Shown: positions 63,783 through 64,000 of the stretch, one piece after another
Numbering within the stretch: the first letter of the stretch is position 1
Layout of the letters: each line of letters begins with the position of its first letter
Assembly (NCBI GenBank): GCA_004835665.1
Contig: RBKR01000028.1
Span: 186,001 to 250,000 of the forward strand
Length of the DNA: 64,000 nt
Reading direction: 5' to 3'
Source: Phoma sp. XZ068
Lineage: Eukaryota > Ascomycota > Dothideomycetes > Pleosporales > Didymellaceae
Translations under genes and position numbers: made by a program
The notes under the pieces: generated by a model
Told to the model about the DNA's origin: nothing
The model's input: the letters and a program-made list of their open reading frames with translations, nothing else
Databases searched by the model: none

Positions 63783-64000
63783 ATGTCGAGTACCGAGATT
63801 GTAAAAACCTGGCTCAAATCCACGCACGAGGCTCGCTACCCCCTAACTCCTCCGCCGGAACACGTTGCGCCGCACCGTCACATGCGCAAGCGCAAGCGCG
63901 CCATGTCCCTCCCTGCGAATGCATCCGGCACCACATCTCACCGAGGCGAAAGCCCCAAGCGGCGCAGATTCGATGATGCGGAGGACGTTGAGCTTGCACA
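63783..64000 (+). CDS. N-terminus of an unknown gene running off the window
   Basis: From ATG 63783 the frame is open to the window end (72 codons): MSSTEIVKTWLKSTHEARYP, then TPPPEH, KRKRAMSLPA and SPKRRRFDDAEDVEL. A short helix followed by Pro/Ser-rich basic sequence is common at the start of large fungal families, including PD-(D/E)XK nuclease-like proteins often found near transposons; that link is a guess. Confidence 0.5.
   Translation, partial: MSSTEIVKTWLKSTHEARYPLTPPPEHVAPHRHMRKRKRAMSLPANASGTTSHRGESPKRRRFDDAEDVELA

Noticed and set aside
1..64000. CRISPR arrays, bacterial operons, riboswitches
   Set aside because: Introns, fungal protein families and fungal transposons identify nuclear fungal DNA; the short tandem arrays seen are promoter or microsatellite repeats without spacer structure.

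Overview
This window looks like a transposon-rich, gene-poor compartment of a filamentous ascomycete genome (Pezizomycotina; Dothideomycetes is my best guess, by gene content only). The reasons: short GT-AG introns of about 44-115 nt in most host genes; fungal families such as DUF6594, Zn2Cys6 transcription factors, a GAF-type hybrid histidine kinase, an OrsD-type protein, a PRISE reductase and a proteinase K-like subtilase; and fungal transposon classes (Tad1-like LINE, pogo/Fot1-like, Tc1/mariner, MULE/Hop-like, Ty3/Gypsy). All assignments are by eye from protein motifs.

Layout. 1-1.05 kb: DUF6594 membrane-protein gene broken by one frameshift. 1.5-14.7 kb: nested block on the minus strand, in which a pogo-like transposon (C) is split by two LINE copies (1 and 2) joined head to tail at one target site; copy 2 has both ORFs intact. 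16.3-17.4 kb: decayed Tc1/mariner relic. 17.7-19.5 kb: unrecognised multi-exon gene. 19.9-21.6 kb: intact four-exon alpha/beta-hydrolase. 23.1 kb: first exon of a host gene cut by LINE copy 3 (23.4-29.4 kb, plus). 30.5-31.6 kb: conserved-looking unknown gene. 33.4-37.2 kb: intact hybrid histidine kinase with four exons. 38.0-39.6 kb: Ty3/Gypsy reverse-transcriptase fragment fused to a truncated Zn2Cys6 regulator. 40.3-42.6 kb: MULE copy 1 inside a gene with a signal peptide. 43.2-45.1 kb: truncated subtilase abutting a truncated OrsD-like gene. 47.1-48.5 kb: pogo D fragment with a short LINE 3' end. 49.0-53.0 kb: intact MULE copy 2 beside a Tc1/mariner transposase. 53.3-57.7 kb: intact C2H2/Zn2Cys6 regulator followed by a PRISE-family reductase. 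58.1-63.5 kb: HhH-GPD DNA glycosylase whose 5' end is cut by two adjoining pogo elements (A and B) that share one TA. 63.8-64.0 kb: start of a gene leaving the window.

Working together. The apparently functional host genes are the hydrolase, the hybrid kinase, the dual-finger regulator and the reductase; the last two may form a small co-regulated pair. At least five other host genes are interrupted or truncated by mobile DNA. The most unusual signal is that three LINE insertions lie at the same point of pogo-type transposase genes, which suggests a non-LTR element with a preferred landing site in another transposon. Several long transposon ORFs are intact, so heavy repeat-induced point mutation has not acted on them.
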